DNA of 47,341 nucleotides from Shewanella sp. GTDB lineage: Bacteria > Pseudomonadota > Gammaproteobacteria > Enterobacterales > Shewanellaceae. Both the position numbers and the translations under genes were made by a program. The notes beneath the pieces were generated by a model. That model did not search any database. It saw only the letters and a list, made by a program, of their open reading frames with translations, and had not been told where the DNA came from. The stretch covers positions 1 to 47,341 of the forward strand of contig NZ_JABSSM010000035.1 of the NCBI RefSeq assembly GCF_013214165.1, read 5' to 3'. Position 1 is the first letter of the stretch. Every line of letters begins with the position of its first letter. Below, piece after piece: positions 47,149 through 47,341 of the stretch.

Positions 47149-47296
47149 GTCGTTTATTGTTATCTTGTGTCTATCTCGCTGGCCAATCAGATCACCTCGT
47201 AAGTGAGGCTGCATGAGTCGTTTATTATTATCTTGTGTGGGGTGGCGCTGCTATCTTGTTCGTCAATCAGATCACCTCGTAAGTGAGGCCGCATGA
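47145..47296 (+). pseudogene. Two overlapping micro-ORFs derived from the lolE 5' end
   Basis: ORF a: 47145-47216, 23 codons starting [11 protein letters not shown] b: 47213-47296, 27 codons starting [13 protein letters not shown] and ending LVSEAA. Each stop overlaps the next ATG as ATGA. ORF b's GWRCYLVRQS resembles the GWRxYxxRQS start of LolE before it runs into lolD-tail-derived sequence, so both are remnants, not functional proteins as such. Confidence 0.6.
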
Positions 47297-47341
47297 GTCG
47301 TTTATTATCAAAAATTTGTGTGGGGTGGCGCTGCTATCTTG
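47293..47341 (+). CDS. lolE: Probable start of lolE (partial, runs off the window)
   Basis: ATG 47293, overlapping ORF b's stop, begins MSRLLSKICVGWRCYL and is open to the window end. GWR-x-Y is the start motif of the second LolC/E permease, so this is probably the intact lolE. Only 16 residues can be seen. Confidence 0.55.
   Translation, partial: MSRLLSKICVGWRCYL

Larger units (their letters stand above)
47133..47341 (+). repeat. Tandem duplication of the lolD 3' end / lolE 5' end
   Basis: Three units each begin AAGTGAGGCNNCATGAGTCG at 47133, 47201 and 47281. Unit 1 is 68 bases and unit 2 80 bases; unit 3 runs to the window edge. Shared blocks: CAATCAGATCACCTCGT at the end of units 1 and 2, and GTGTGGGGTGGCGCTGC in units 2 and 3. 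The parent sequence joins the lolD C-terminus to the lolE N-terminus. Confidence 0.9.

Overview
This window is a chromosomal segment of a marine gammaproteobacterium, almost certainly Shewanella. The evidence is the gene order apt-dnaX-ybaB-recR-htpG-cnoX-adk-hemH-gsk, the topA/cysB/sdaA/nagZ/ycfP/acyP/csiV/mfd/lolCDE series, and close family-level protein resemblance. It is mostly housekeeping DNA with no prophage, transposase, CRISPR array, rRNA or tRNA that I can see. Species is not assigned.

Layout. 1-8.2 kb: the tail of a ricin-type lectin, rluB, convergent yciK, a VolA-type surface lipase lipoprotein with an unusual two-hairpin leader, sohB, a small DksA/TraR zinc-finger protein and dusC. 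8.5-10.5 kb: the most interesting locus, a compact hvfABC-type RiPP operon. It has a 65-residue secreted precursor with two EGKCG motifs, a DUF692 multinuclear iron oxidase and its DUF2063 partner. Family knowledge predicts a copper-binding peptide with oxazolone/thioamide-modified cysteines. A hairpin separates precursor from enzymes and a palindrome precedes the precursor. 10.6-12.3 kb: a 39-codon membrane peptide gene with an FNR-type box inside its promoter spacer and its own terminator, ybaN (DUF454), apt, and a decayed tandem copy of the apt 3' end.

12.3-22.7 kb: dnaX with a conserved programmed -1 frameshift site predicting tau (897 aa) and gamma (621 aa), then ybaB, recR, htpG with a textbook RpoH promoter, a CnoX-like thioredoxin-fold/TPR protein lacking its redox cysteines, adk, hemH and gsk. 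23-30.2 kb: a chemoreceptor, a dicarboxylate/amino acid symporter, a large Ig-like lipoprotein with three calcium-loop motifs, and astB.

30.5-39.8 kb: topA (overlapped at its start by a short upstream ORF with the only good Shine-Dalgarno), a gap rich in 7-bp tandem repeats and a REP-like hairpin, an uncharacterised membrane-anchored protein, cysB, sdaA, nagZ-ycfP, a candidate CRP-controlled small RNA, and acyP. 39.9-47.3 kb: csiV and mfd on the minus strand, a divergent TTG-start PilZ-like gene, and lolC-lolD-lolE for lipoprotein sorting. The lolD/lolE junction has been duplicated in tandem so that two micro-ORFs lie between lolD and the probable lolE start, each linked by an ATGA overlap.

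Many genes are bounded by clear intrinsic terminators, so most transcription units are short. Coordinates of starts are chosen by Shine-Dalgarno and family length. All functions are inferred from recognised families and motifs; no database search was run.
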